From Leptobrachium leishanense (Eukaryota > Chordata > Amphibia > Anura > Megophryidae): 64,000 nt of DNA. The notes under the pieces are model-generated. The model ran no database searches and was not told the DNA's origin. It worked only from the letters and a program-made list of their open reading frames with translations. Shown piece after piece: positions 1 to 12,113 of the stretch. Location of the stretch: contig CM019071.1 in assembly GCA_009667805.1 (NCBI GenBank), positions 43,524,250 to 43,588,249 on the forward strand, written 5' to 3'. The position numbers and the translations under genes are program-made. The stretch's first letter is position 1; every line of letters starts with the position of its first letter.

Positions 1-1475
1 AATAGCAAAACCGTTAACAGATTTATTTAACCAATCCTTGTTAACGGGAGTCGTCCCAGAAGACTGGAAATTAGCAAATGTTGTGCCCATTTACAAGAAG
101 GGTAGTAGGGAGGAATCGGGGAACTATAGGCCAGTTAGTCTTACGTCAGTAGTGGGGAAATTAATGGAAACCATGTTAAAGGAAAGGATTGTTCAACATC
201 TAAAAACACATAGATTACAGGATCAGAAACAACATGGGTTTACCTCAGGGAGATCATGCCAAACTAATCTTATTGATTTTTTTGATTGGGGAACAAAAAT
301 AATAGACACAGGTGGTGCAGTAGACATTGCTTATTTAGATTTCAGTAAGGCTTTTTATACTGTTCCGCATAGAAGTTTATCAATAAATTGCAATCTTTGA
401 GCTTGGATTCCAATGTTGTTGAATGGATTAGGCAGTGGCTGAGTGACAGGCAACAGAGGGTTGTGGTAAATGGAGTTTATTCGGCGCAAGGTCTTGTTAC
501 CAGTGGGGTACCTCAGGGGTCAGTACTTGGACCCATTCTCTTTAATATTTTTATTAGTGATATTGAAGAAGGTATTAATGGAAAAGTATGTCTTTTTGCT
601 GATGACACAAAGATTTGCAACAGGGTTGACGTTCCTGGAGGGATCAGCCAAATGACAAATGATTTAGCTAAACTAAAAATATAGTCGGAGCTGTGGCAAT
701 TGAGTTTTAATGTGGATAAGTGCAAGATAATGCACCTGGGACGTAAAAACCCAAGGGCTGAATATCGAATATTTAATACATCTGAGGAAAGGGATTTAGG
801 GGTTATTATTTCAGAGGATCTAAGGGTAAGTAGTCAATGTAATAGAGCAGCAGGAAATGCTGGCAGAATGCTTGGTTGTGTAGGGAGAGGTATTAGCAGT
901 AGGAAAAGGGAAGTGCTCATGCCACTGTACAGAGCACTGGTGATACCTCACTTGGAGTACTGTGTGCAGTACTGGAGACCATATCTCCAGAAGGATATAG
1001 ACATCTTAGAGAGAGTTCAGAGAAGGGCTACTAAAATGGTGTACGGCTTGAAGGAGAAAAGTTACCAGGAAAGGCTTAATGATCTTAACATGTACAGCTT
1101 GGAAAAAAGACGAGACAGAGGAGATATGATAGAAACATTTAAATTCGTAAAGGGAATCCACAAGGTAGAGGAAGGGAGTATATTTAAAAGGAAACAAAAT
1201 AGCAAAACAAGAGGACATAGTCTTAGATTAGAGGGGCAAAGGTTTAAAAGTAACATCAGAAAGCATTATTTTACTGAGAGGGTGGTGGATACATGGAACA
1301 GTCTTCCAGTAGAAGTGGTAGAGGCCAAAACAGTAATTGAATTTAAGCAGGCATGGGATAGGCATAAGGCTATCCTAAACAAAAGATAAATCCAGGTAAA
1401 GTATCCATGTAATTGGGCAACTAGATGGGCCGAAAGGTTCTTATCTGCCGACATTTTTCTATGTTTCTATGTTTC
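1..1475 (+). mobile_element. CR1-like non-LTR retrotransposon, 3' half, degenerate
   Basis: The 5' end lies outside the window. The translated parts cover a reverse transcriptase from the fingers region (NYRPVSLTSVVGKLME) through the catalytic FADDTK box (about 595-612) to the C-terminal thumb and tail (about 960-1389). The 3' end is a short TTTCTATG-type microsatellite near 1453-1475, a usual tail for this family. A second copy lies on the minus strand at 45608-46530. Breaks include a frameshift near 380-400, an in-frame TAG at 682-684 where the other copy has Trp, and a small in-frame deletion near 775. The jockey/CR1 superfamily is clear from motif order and spacing; the exact clade is a judgement from memory of avian CR1-type proteins. 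Confidence 0.85.
38..1389 (+). pseudogene. Reverse transcriptase of CR1-like LINE (broken)
   Basis: This is the coding part of the LINE, which would reverse-transcribe the element's RNA at a nicked target. Three pieces are readable: 38-400 (fingers), 388-681 (palm, with [16 protein letters not shown] and FADDTK) and 700-1389 (thumb and tail, ending in stop TAA at about 1387). Pieces two and three are in the same frame and separated by a TAG at 682-684. Pieces one and two are in different frames. The product cannot be functional as it stands. The 5' endonuclease domain lies outside the window or is missing through 5' truncation. Confidence 0.8.
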
Positions 1476-1478
1476 TAT

Positions 1479-1585
1479 TCTGTGCATCATTTTTGGAGCA
1501 AATGTTTCATTCTGTGCATCATGTGTTGGTGCATATGCTTCATACTGTGCATAATTTTTGGAGCATATGCTTCATACTACAATTT
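1479..1585 (+). repeat. Short ~32-bp minisatellite patch
   Basis: About three to four diverged units of a motif containing TTCATTCTGTGCATCATTTT lie directly after the CR1 tail. The same motif forms the long array at 10838-11545, so the two sites share a repeat family 9 kb apart. Confidence 0.75.
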
Positions 1586-1694
1586 ACAAATTCTGAAGTG
1601 TCTGATTGCAAATACAATTTAACACTGCGCTGCCTGAAATACTCCCGTATCTGGGAGACAAATAGGAATTATTGATACTAAAACCCAAGTCTAA

Positions 1695-1730
1695 CCCCCC
1701 CCCCCACCCACACACACACACACGCACACT
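1695..1730 (+). repeat. Poly-C / (CA)n microsatellite
   Basis: A run of C followed by CA dinucleotides. The surrounding 1590-1850 shows no gene. Confidence 0.8.
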
Positions 1731-2039
1731 ATAGCAGCGGTTCATAGTTTATCCCCTGGCATAATATGGTTTATCTATTTGCAAATATGCGCTTTATAAC
1801 AATTCCTCAACATAAGCTTTACTGAACGTGATGGGATTCTATTTACTTAAACATCTATACTATAAAAGAATAAGCCTTCAAGTGTCCGTCGCCAAAAGCG
1901 GTCTGCGCATGCGCGACGGACATTTGAAAGTGGCCGTTAAAACAAGCAGGTAGCTGCGCGTGCCGGCCGCCTGCGAAAAAAAAAAAAAAAAAAAATCGGC
2001 ACCAGCCGCGCGCAGCTACCCGTTTGTTTACACGGCGCA

Positions 2040-2655
2040 GGCCCCGATCCTCCAGCGGTGACCGTCCTCCGGCTGTCGCGGCCTGCTTGGCGGGCATCCA
2101 GGCTCAGGCGAGCCCCCGGCTTGGTTTGGGCCTACAGGCCCAGCCGAGCCGGGGACTCGCCTAAGCCTAGAGGCCGGCCGAGCAGCCAGCGACAACCAGA
2201 GGACGGTCACCGCTGGAGCTCAGGGCCGAAGTTCCCAAAACATACTCCCCTAAATCGGCCCTGAGCTCCAGCGGTGACCTCCTCCGGCCGAGCAGGCTGC
2301 TAGGCCGGCCTCCAGGCTCAGGCGAGCCCCCGGCTTGGCTTGGGCCTACAGGCCCAGCCGAGCCGGGGACTCGCCTAAGCCTAGAGGCCGGCCGAGCAGC
2401 CAGCGACAGCCAGAGGACGGTCACCGCTGGAGCTCAGGGCCAAAGTTCCCAAAACATACTCCCCTAAATCGGCCCTGAGCTCCAGCGGTGACCTCCTCCG
2501 GCCGAGCAGACTGCAAGGCCGGCCTCCAGGCTCAGGCGAGCCCCCGGCTTGGCTTGGGCCTACAGGCCCAGCCGAGCCGGGGACTCGCCTAAGCCTGGAG
2601 GGCGGCCTAGAAGCCTGCGACAGCCAGAGGACAGCCACCGGTGGAGCTCCGGGCC
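2040..2655. repeat. GC-rich tandem array of inverted (hairpin) units, ~214 bp period
   Basis: Units repeat every ~214 bp, and each unit is itself an inverted repeat. For example, the segment before about 2228 ending in GGTCACCGCTGGAGCTCAGG is followed after a ~28-bp spacer by its complement (from about 2256). A second palindrome in each unit is built from CCCCGGCT/AGCCGGGG flanks. CpG and G+C content are far above the neighbouring sequence. All open frames here are by-products of the repeats and match no known protein. Confidence 0.85.
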
Positions 2656-4230
2656 AATGTAAGAGGATGTTGCCTACACATACTCACCAACATCGGCCCT
2701 TAGCTCCTCCAGCGATGGCGGTCCCGCTTCCAGCGTCCTCTCTGTCTCCTTTGGTCGCCGGTATGACGTCACGAAAGCCTTTGACCCCGGGTCAAAATGC
2801 CGGGGTCAAAGGCTTTCGTTACATCATGCCGGCGACCAACGAAGAGAGAGGACGCTGGAAGCGGGACCGCCATCGCTGGAGGAGCTAAGGGCCGATGTAG
2901 GTGAGTATGTGTAGGCAACATCCCCCTACATTGGCCCGGAGCTCTAGCGGTGGCTGTCGCAGGCTGCTCGGCCGGCCTCCAGGCTTAGGCGAGCCCCCGG
3001 CTCGGCTGGGCCTGTAGGCCCAAGCTAAGCCGGGGGCTCGCCTGAGCCTGGATGCCGGCCGAGCAGCCTGCGACAGCCACCGCTGGAGCTCAGGGCTAAT
3101 GTAAGTGAGTATGTACTCTCCACACCCACCCTGCTTGCTCGGCCGGTATCCAAGCTTAGGCGAGCCCCCGGCTTGGCGTTGGCCTAGAGGCCCAGCCGAG
3201 CCGGGGACTCGCTTGAGCCTGGAGGACGCCCGAGCATGCAACTCGACCGGCCTCCATGCTCAGGCAAGTCCCCGGCTCGACAGGTCCTCTAGGCCCAAGC
3301 CAAGCCGGGGGCTCACCTAAGCTTGGTAACCGGCCGAGCAAGCAGGGTGGGTGTGGAGAGCATATACTCACCTACCTCGGCCTCGAGTCCTCCACCGGTC
3401 CACACATACTCACTGACATCGGCCCTTAGCTCCTCCAGCGATGGCGGTCCCGCTTCCAGCGTCCTCTCTGTCTCCGTTGGTCGCCGGTATGACGTCACGA
3501 AAGCCTTTGACCCCGGGTCAAAATGCCGGGGTCAAAGGCTCTCGTTACATCATGCCGGCGACCAACGAAGAGAGAGGACGCTGGAAGCGGGACCGCCATC
3601 GCTGGAGGAGCTAAGGGCCGATTTCGGTGAGTATGTGTAGGCAACATCCCCCTACATTGGCCCGGAGCTCCACCGGTGGCTGTCGCAGGCAACTCGGCCA
3701 GCCTCCAGGCTTAGGCGAGCCCCCGGCTCGGCTGGGCCTGTAGGCCCAAGCCAAGCCGGGGGCTCGCCTGAGCCTGGAGGCCGGCCGAGCAGCCTGCGAC
3801 AGCCGGATGACAGTCACCGCTGGAACTCAGGGCTAATGTAGGGGAGTATGTGCTCTCCACACCCACCCTGCTTGCTCGGCCGGTATCCAAGCTTAGGCGA
3901 GCCCCCGGCTTGGCGTTGGCCTAGAGGCCCAGCCGAGCCGGGGACTCGCTTGAGCCTGGAGGACGCCGGAGCATGCAACTCGACCGGCCTCCATGCTCAG
4001 GCGAGTCCCCGGCTCGACAGGTCCTCTAGGCTCACCTAAGCTTGGTAACCGGCCGAGCAAGCAGGGTGGGTGTGGAGAGCACATACTCACCTACCTCGGC
4101 CTCGAGTCCTCCACCGGTCCACACATACTCACCGACATCGGCCCTTAGCTCCTCCAGCGATGGCGGTCCCGCTTCCAGCGTCCTCTCTCTCTTCGTTGGT
4201 CGCCGGTATGATGTCACGAAAGCCACGCGC
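2656..4230. repeat. GC-rich ~720-bp higher-order palindromic repeat
   Basis: The block starting near 2685 recurs near 3410 and, truncated, near 4130, giving a ~720-bp higher-order period with about 2.1 copies. Each unit contains a long quasi-palindrome, centred near 2797 and again near 3521. Its arms carry GCGATGGCGGTCCCGCTTCC and its complement, with a short spacer around GTCAAAATG. In the first copy, imperfect arm pairing continues outward to roughly 2615 and 2980. The third copy is cut at about 4225. No protein-coding function is recognised. Confidence 0.85.
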
Positions 4231-4257
4231 CTCCCGCCGCTGGACCACCAATGTAAG

Positions 4258-5806
4258 CGCACAAAAACGCCACACAGCTACCAGCACCGAGCGCAGAGCC
4301 CAGCACATCACAGAGCCCAGCACAGCACCGAGCACAGCGCAGAGCCCTGCACAGCACAGAGCCCAGCACAGCACCGAGCGCAGAGCCTTGCACAGCACCG
4401 AGCACAGCACAGAGCCCAGCACAGCACCGAGCGCAGAGCCCTGCACAGCACAGAGCCCAGCACAGCACCGAGCACAGAGCCCAGCACATCACAGAGCCCA
4501 GCACAGCACCGAGCGCAGAGCCCTGCACAGCACCAAACGCAGAGCCCAGCACAGCACAGAGCCCAGCACAACATAGAGCCCAGCACAGCACAGAGCCAAG
4601 CACAATAAACGTCACAGAGCCAAGCACATTAAACGGCACAGCGACAGGCACAATAAATGTCACAGAGCCAAGCACAATAAACGCCACAGAGCCAAGCACA
4701 TTAAACGGCACAGCGCCGAGCACAGCACAATATACGGCACAGAGCTCATCACAATAAACGACGCTGAGCACAGAACCAAGAACAACACAATAAACAGCAG
4801 AGCACAATATTCGGCACAAAGCGAAGCACAGAACCAAGCACAACACCAAAAACGGCACAGAGCACAATAAACAGAGCAGAGCACAATATAAGGCAAAGAG
4901 CCGAGCCCAAGACAGCCGAGCAAAAAGGAATAAACGCCACAGAGCCAAGCACAATAAACGCCGCCAAGCACAGTACAAAAGACGGCACAGAGCCGAGCAC
5001 AGTACAATAGACGGCACAGAGCCGACCACAACAGAATAAACGGCACAGAGCCAAACGCTGCACAATAAACGGCACCGAGCACAGAACAAACCACAACACA
5101 AACTGCGCAGAGCACAAAAAACGGCGCAGAGCACAATATACGGCACTGAGCCGAGCACAGAGCCAAGCACTTAACCGAGCACAACAGAATAAACGCCACA
5201 GAGCCAAACACATCACAATAGACGACACAGAGCTAAGCACAATAAACGTCACAGAGCCGAGCACAACACAAATGCCACAGAGCCGAGTACAATAAACGCC
5301 ACAGAGCCACGCACAATAAACGCCACAGAGTCGAGCACAGCACAGTAGACGGCACAGAGCCCAGCACATTTAACGTCACTGACCCACGCACGGAGCCAAG
5401 CACAACAGAATAAATGCCACAGAGCCCGTCACAATAAAAGGCACAGAGCCAAGCACAGTACAATAAGCAGCTCAGACCACAGAGCAAGACCACAATAAAC
5501 GCTACAACAACGAGCACGGCACTGAGCAGAGCACAATAAACAACACAGAGCACAGCACCAAGCAGAGCACCGATCAGCGCACAAGAGCAACGATCAAAGC
5601 ACGGAGCAGAACACAAGAGCACATCACCATAAACGGCAAGAGCACAGAGCAAACCACAATAAACTGCACAGAGCCGAACACAGCAAAATGAAAGACACAG
5701 AGCCATAAACAACACAGAGCAGAGCACAATAAATAGCGCAAAGCATAGTACAATATCCCTGAACAGAGCGCAAGAACAGAGCACCGACGAGCACATAGCG
5801 GAGCTA
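4258..5806. repeat. Degenerate short tandem repeat (CAGAGCCCAGCACAG type)
   Basis: From 4258 to about 4620 the sequence is a tight array built on CAGAGCCCAGCACAG. It then decays to about 5806 into AATAAACGGCACAGAGCC-like units. One minus-strand frame stays open for 318 codons because the unit lacks stops in that frame. The predicted Leu/Cys/Ala/Val-rich chain is a repeat artefact. Confidence 0.85.
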
Positions 5807-7035
5807 TGACGCTGCTGTGTATTCCTTTCCACAAACATTCATACGCACCACACTTATCAATAGACTGCCCTCTGGGCAGGCTTTACACCTAGTTCTCTCA
5901 TAATTCAGTTATTCTTCAAGCAGCTTCATACTTTTTCATTGCAGTTGCATAGGCTGAAAAAGACATGCGTCCATCAGGTTCAGCCTCTCACACATCACAT
6001 CACATAGTATTTACTGTATATACACACTGACCTCGCTCCCCATTGTACAGCGCTATGGAACTTTTTAGTGCTTTATAAATACTTGTAACTGTATCTCAGC
6101 AAGCCTTATACTGTACTTATACGTGTATTAATTTATACTGTATATGAGCAATGACCTTTCATCTTCTTTATTTCTGTGACCAGACACGCCGTCTCCTCCT
6201 GTATCTTCTCCTCTATGCTCTTTCTCCCCATCCCAAAATCTCGTAATGCAGAGAGTGAAAAGCGGCGGAGCTCTCTCCAGCGGTGCACGTCGCTGGTAAA
6301 ACCGACACCTGTATGGAGATGTGGCCGAATCCATCACTGTGTTTTCAGTTACATAAAGGACACCATCACAGCTACAGTTTGACACAGCTACAGTTACTGC
6401 ATAACCCGTGCGCAGGCAGGGATTTATTATTGTTTGTTTAAAGATGTTTTGGCACTAAATATGCAAAAAAAACAAAAAAGAACAGAGCAAACAAGTGCAT
6501 GAACCCAAGGATTCCACAGGTATGCAGAGACAAACCAAACCCAAACACCCACACCATCAGCAGTAGCAGACAAAGCACCCCGAGGTCATGTTAACACCAT
6601 TTGAGGCTGTGCTGCACCATTGCAAAAATATTTTTGTTTGCTTTTGGGCTCCAGAAGGTGCCTGTCACGTCTTTGGCCCCCGCGGCGCTGCCTGGGGGGG
6701 TCTGGGTGCCCGGCGGGATCACTGGCTGTCTGGGTGCCAGGATTACAAGCTGGCCAATCGGCGTCTGAGGGGGCGAGGCTTGCGTGATGACATGGAGCCA
6801 CTGGCCTTAATTACAGGGCGTGAGACTCTGCTCGTCGCCCTGACGTGGAGTCATTTTCCCGCATCGCCAGCTGACTCTTGAGTTCTTTCTCAGTGTTGTC
6901 TTGTTGCTGACTTTCTGCTAGTACGAGGACCTTGCTTATGTTGATTGACCCGGATTGCCTACTGACTATTCTTATGCTTACCCCTTGTGTGTCTATATGT
7001 TGTATGCTGTGATCACAGAGTGTATGCTTTTGTAC
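5807..7035. other. Unassigned sequence
   Basis: No coding exon, RNA gene or complete transposon was recognised. The part 6660-6840 is GC-richer and begins with TGTCACGTC, followed by T-rich sequence. A similar start and T-rich continuation occur from 28294, so this may be a decayed dispersed repeat. Confidence 0.4.
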
Positions 7036-7395
7036 CGCATGATTTAAATTGGGAGATCTGCCCTTCAGGTTGCAAAATCTATCAACCGCTCAATTGACCT
7101 ATCTAGTACCAGGTCTAGTTACAGATCATACGCATGGTCACAGACTGTGGGTCTGTCCTTCAAGGTACTAAATCGATCAACAGTTTAAGTTGCTTAACAA
7201 GTGCCAGGTTTAAATTAATCACATAGCATATCGCATGGTCACTGATTGTGGGTCTGCCCGGCAGGTTGCTAAATCTATCAACCTCTCAAATTACCTGCCT
7301 TGCGCCATGTCTATGTACAGGTCTCAAAGCATTATCTATGATTGTAGGCCTGCCCTGCAGGTTGCTGAATTAACCATTAACCATTTCCTCTCTGT
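7036..7395 (+). repeat. ~98-bp tandem repeat, four diverged copies
   Basis: The motif TGTGGGTCTGCCC followed by CAGGTTGCTAAATC recurs near 7050, 7146, 7247 and 7344. Spacing is about 97-101 bp. Copies are diverged, with no consistent reading frame. Confidence 0.75.
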
Positions 7396-7829
7396 TATTG
7401 AGAATGAGTATATGAAAATTATTTCTGTTACCAATCCTGCATATACTACAACCCTCATTGGTGACGAGCCAGAACATACAAGTAACCACGCTTTTGTTAT
7501 ACCAAGTTATGTTCATGTCTCTTTGCACTGTAGCTATCTGAATATAGTTAACGTGCTTTCACTCAGTAAATACTTGGTCAGAAATCATTTGATACTGAGT
7601 GGTATTTAGATTTCTGCATTACCTCCCTGGCTTGGAGTACAAGGTATTACAGTCAATATTGCTATAAAGTTATACATTCTAGAAATCTGTCCATTAAGAT
7701 CCAAACAACGCTCATCTGGGGTGAGTGCGATAGCGCACGTGACAGCGCCCCAAAGTTTTATCCCTGTGGGCATAATGCCGAAGGTGCCAAAACTGGTTAA
7801 AATCAGCTAAGGAATGCCCATTATTAGAC

Positions 7830-9440
7830 CTTCCTGAGCTAAAAACTTCAACTCGCTTCTCTACCCACCTGTGCCACCTCCCCCATCCGACCTCAGCCCT
7901 CAAGATCTTGCTGACTACTTCATAAAGAAAACACACAATCCGTAACAACTTCCCAGTAAGAGCATATAGCACTTCTCCCCCAGCCAACCCCACCTCGACT
8001 CTCAGTTTCTTTGCCCCAACCAAAGAGGATGAAGTCTGTTCTCTACTGTCTTCCTCACATCCCACTACCTGCCTGCTAGACCCTATCCCTTCACACCTAC
8101 TATCTTCTCTGTCCTCATCTATCACTCCTGCTCTTACTCACATTTTCAACCTATGCCTTTCTTCTGGCTCATTCCCTTCTCCTTTCAAGCCACTATCACA
8201 CCCATTCTCAAGAAACCCTCACTCGACCCACATTCTCCTGAAAACTACTGTCCAGATTCACTACTTCCACTAGCATCAAAACTGCTAGAAAGACTAGTCT
8301 ACGACGACGGCTAAACCCTCTTCCTATCCTCCAACTCCTTGCTTGACCCCCTGCAATCTGGTTTTCAATCCAGAACTCAACAGAAACTGCTCTCACAAAG
8401 GTTACTAATGACCTTCTCTCTGTTAAATGCAATGGCCACTACTCCATACTGATCCTACTCTACCTCTCAGCTGCCTTGCACGGCACCCCTCCAGGTCCAC
8501 AATGTAGACTATAGACAATCAGTGTCCCATTTTTTTCCCCAGGTCCACTACAACCACTACAGTCCATCCCATTTTTAATGTAATGTGTACCATGTATATC
8601 TCAGAGTTCCACAGCAATAAAACTCACAGTATTGTGTGCTGTGTATGAGTGAATCATAGGTGATGCCCTTGCCAAGCCGCCCAGGTGAGGCAGTGGCTGG
8701 CTGCGTGGGGGGCCTCCAAACTCAGGGGGCCGGTTGCAGTGGCACTCTCTGCACCCTTGGTAGTTAAGTCACTGCCTCCTCCTAAAGACCCTCTTCTCTC
8801 TTGGTCTCTGTGATACCCCCCTCTCATGGCTAAAATCATACCTCTCCAATAGATCCTTCTCAGTATCCCTTGCTGGAAATTCCTCCTCTTCAATGCCTCT
8901 GTCAGTCGGGGTACCTCAAGGCTCAGTCCTAGGTCCTCTGCTCTTCTCCATCTAAACCTCCTCACTGGGTAAACTCATCACCAGCTATGGCTTCAAGTAT
9001 CACCTATACATTGACGACACTCAGATCTACCTCTCCACTCCCGATCTCTCTCTGTCCGTTCTCTCTCAGGTCAGTGATTGTCTGTCTGGGATCTCCTCCT
9101 GGATGGCCTCTCACTACCTGAAGAGCAATATGTCCAAGACCGAGCTCCTTCTAATTCCCCCCTCTAACTCTACTCGGACTTCTGACTTCTCTATAATTGT
9201 TGACGGTATCACTATCCTTCCTTAGGCCCAAGTCCATTGCCTTGGAGTGACTATTGACTCCTTGTCTTTCATTCGGCCCCCACATCCAATCACTCTCCTT
9301 ATCTTGCCGCATTCACCTCCACAATATTACCAAAATTTGCCTCCTGTATGTATTGTAGAATTATCCTGTCTTTACCCATTGCACATTTGTACAGCGCTGC
9401 GGAATGTGTTGGCGCTTAATAAATAATAATAATAGAAAGG
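7830..9440 (+). mobile_element. Decayed L2 LINE fragment (reverse transcriptase part and 3' tail)
   Basis: The nucleotide sequence aligns by eye with the L2 copies at 46532-49697 and 50600-59822. It runs from the linker before the reverse transcriptase, through the palm region at about 8900-9200, to the typical L2 end (TACAGCGCTGCGGAATGTGT and an AATAATAAT tail, 9393-9436). The catalytic box reads ATTGACGAC (9010-9018), an Ile-Asp-Asp version of YADD. Many stops and frameshifts are present. About 290 bp of unrelated repeat interrupts it near 8482-8772, and the part between the palm and the tail is deleted. Confidence 0.8.
8482..8772. repeat. Dispersed repeat inserted in the L2 fragment
   Basis: This segment breaks the L2 homology. 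It contains CACAGCAATAAAACTCACAG and the TGTGTATGAGTG motif found in the ~58-bp tandem repeat at 20500-20830. Insertion ends are approximate and no clear target duplication was found. Confidence 0.55.
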
Positions 9441-10837
9441 CATTGAGCCCTGAGCTGCACTTCTACCTGCAGTTACTCCTTTTTCCAGTAGATGTCGAGA
9501 CTTGTCTACAACAGGTTATTACAGAAAGGAATACATTGGGAATATTCCCAAATATTTCTCACTGTATAGAAAATTGAAAATGATTTTCCAAAAGAAACAC
9601 TAGTAACCACCAGTGGATTATAGGAAAAAACGATTGGTAATGAAGGGGTTAAGGAATTGGATGTTAATTCTTTTTGCATGTCTGTGACCGCAAAGGGCAA
9701 CAGCCGTGTCAGGTGGGTGTCCATCAACAGTATCAAAGGGACATTTAGAATAAAATACATATATATATATACCTTTCATTGAGTGTTAACTTTGTCATAT
9801 AGTGACCAGGGTCTCGATTTAATTCCACAGTCCTTTTTATTTTTCAAAATATCAGCTGATTCATTTGAAATCCTCATGTTTATTCTCCTGGAGAGGAGTA
9901 GGTTTTAATTTGTGTTTTGTTTCTTTTTATTGTGAGCTAAGGGAAGCTGTGACCTGGTGTTGTTTATGTTGCTAAAAATAAACAATAATAAATAAAAAGA
10001 CAAGGATGTCTCTGCAGTGGCTCTCACACAGTATGCGTGGTGTATGGTGCTGGGATTAGTGAGTGCTCACTCACTCTCGGAATGTTAGCTATCCTGTAGC
10101 ATAAACTAGAACACACAGAGTTCATTCGATACAAGTCAGGTATTGTGTGTACAGTATATACTTAACTGCATGAGACCTAATATTAGGAATAGAAGGAGAG
10201 CAAGCTGCGATGTTCTGCCAAGAAGGAAGGTTTGGCTCTGACGAATGGTTTAGCAGATTTAGGTCAGATTTTCAGATGTGATTATTTTTTTTCTTTCAGA
10301 TATGGGTGCAGTTCTTGAAAAAATGTGTGGAGATTGGCGGCGATTATGTTGAGAAATGATGAATAATATTTCTTCATGCATTGGCATCATGACTTTTTTT
10401 AATATTAATCTTACGTTTGGAGATTTGGCTGTTACAGTATGTGTTGTGCATGCTGCAGCCTGTCTGAGGGCACAGCGACATGATCGGACCTGTAATAATA
10501 TTGTGTATGTATCACCAAGATTGTGAAAAAATATAAACCAGCCTGACTGTAACCAGCGTGTCGATAATCCTGACGCTATAGATCATGAAATGATAAGCCC
10601 TGGCCAGGAGACATATGTGTGTATTGTGTGAATCGGTTTGGATCAACACGAAATTCAGCCGAATAAGCAGTAATTCCGTGATTTGTATCGATCTAAATTC
10701 CGACTCAAATCATTCTCTGAATAAAAACATCCTGAATTAATCTGAGCCGATATGATTATAATTGTCCAGATCCGAAAAAAATCAGATACATTCAGATTCA
10801 TTTAGAGTGCTCCACAACTTTATTGACACCTGTGTGT
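9441..10837. other. Unassigned AT-rich sequence
   Basis: Nothing recognisable apart from a short (TA)n run near 9758-9770 and A/T-rich low complexity near 9965-10000. CYP2 exon 3 of gene B was looked for on the minus strand and not found. Confidence 0.4.
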
Positions 10838-11545
10838 CATTCTTTGCATCTTTACTGGAGCATATGTTTCATTCTGTGCATCTTTACTGGAGCATATTCT
10901 TCATTCTGTGCATCATTTTTGGAGCATATGCTTCATTCTGTGCATCATTTTTTGCAGCATAGACCTCATTCTGTGCATCATTTTTTGCAGCATAGACCTC
11001 ATTCTGTGCATCATTTTTGCAGCATAGACCTCATTCTGTGCATCATTTTTTGCAGCATAGACCTCATTCTGTGCATCATTTTTGCAGCATAGGCTTCATT
11101 CTGTGCATCATTTTTTGCAGCATAGACCTCATTCTGTGCATCATTTTTTGCAGCATAGACCTCATTCTGTGCATCATTTTTGCAGCATAGGCTTCATTCT
11201 GTGCATCATTTTTGGAGCATATGCTTCATTCTGTGCATCATTTTTTGCAGCATAGGCTTCATTCTGTGCATTGTTTTTGGAGCATATGCTTCGTTCTGTG
11301 CATAATAATTTTGGAGCATATGCTTCATTCTGTGCATCATTTTTGGAGCATATGCTTCAGTCTGTGCATCATTTTCACAGCATATGTTTCATTCTGTCCA
11401 TCATTTTCGCAGCATATGTTTCATTCTGTGCATCATTTTTTGAGCATATGCTTCATTCTGTGCATCATTTTTGCAGCATATGCTTCATTCTGTGCATCAT
11501 TTTTCTTTTTAGTACATGCTTCGTTCTGGACGTCATTTTGGTGCA
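10838..11545 (+). repeat. ~32-bp minisatellite (TTCATTCTGTGCATCATTTT)
   Basis: About 22 units of 31-33 bp. Two subtypes alternate: one with GGAGCATATGC and one with GCAGCATAGAC. The subtypes are clustered (GCAGCATAGAC in 10960-11180), which suggests local unit duplication. The minisatellite patch at 1479-1585 is the same family. The short His/Phe-rich frames are repeat artefacts. Confidence 0.9.
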
Positions 11546-11973
11546 TGCGTGAAATTCTGTAGGTTCTTATATTTTAATACATTGAGAGTCCGAATACCAG
11601 AAAGCCGAATATATTTATATTTGAATACTCGCGATATTCCTGCTTGACTGGCTCCAAATATTACAGAATCCAAGGTTCTTTGCCTGTGCACATGTCTACT
11701 TACCAATAATATCACGTTGTGGACGTCATGGACTGGAAGATCATGTTTAGAGGCTTCGTATGAAATACAGAACTTACAAACGAAAGGAACGAGACGCAGA
11801 ACGGACTGTCTTAAAAATCTAATTACGCGTATGAAAACTGACTCACAAAAGCTTTGCACAAAAAAAACGCATTAAAATCAAATACACCTCCCAGTATGCA
11901 GAATCCATCAATTACTGCTCATCCCCGAGGGAGCTACAGGTTCGAACCCAAATAGGAAGAGTTTCCATACAAT
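11546..11973. other. Unassigned sequence
   Basis: No gene, RNA or element recognised between the minisatellite and the MITE complex. Confidence 0.4.
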
Positions 11974-12113
11974 CAGGGTTATCCAAAGGGTACCAAACTG
12001 ACCCGAAACTGCACCCAACAGATCATTTCCTCGTACGGTGCAATTTTGTGGCCATTCAGCTATTCAGAAAGCTGGCCGTCTGGCAAATATTGGCGAATTG
12101 CCAGTGAAATACA

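Noticed and set aside
4214..5170. 318-codon open frame on the minus strand (Leu/Cys/Val/Ala-rich)
   Set aside because: It is one frame of the CAGAGCC tandem repeat, overlapping open frames exist in other phases, and there are no domain-like features.
10838..11545. Regularly spaced repeats considered as a CRISPR array
   Set aside because: Units are contiguous, with no unique spacers, and the context is a vertebrate genome.
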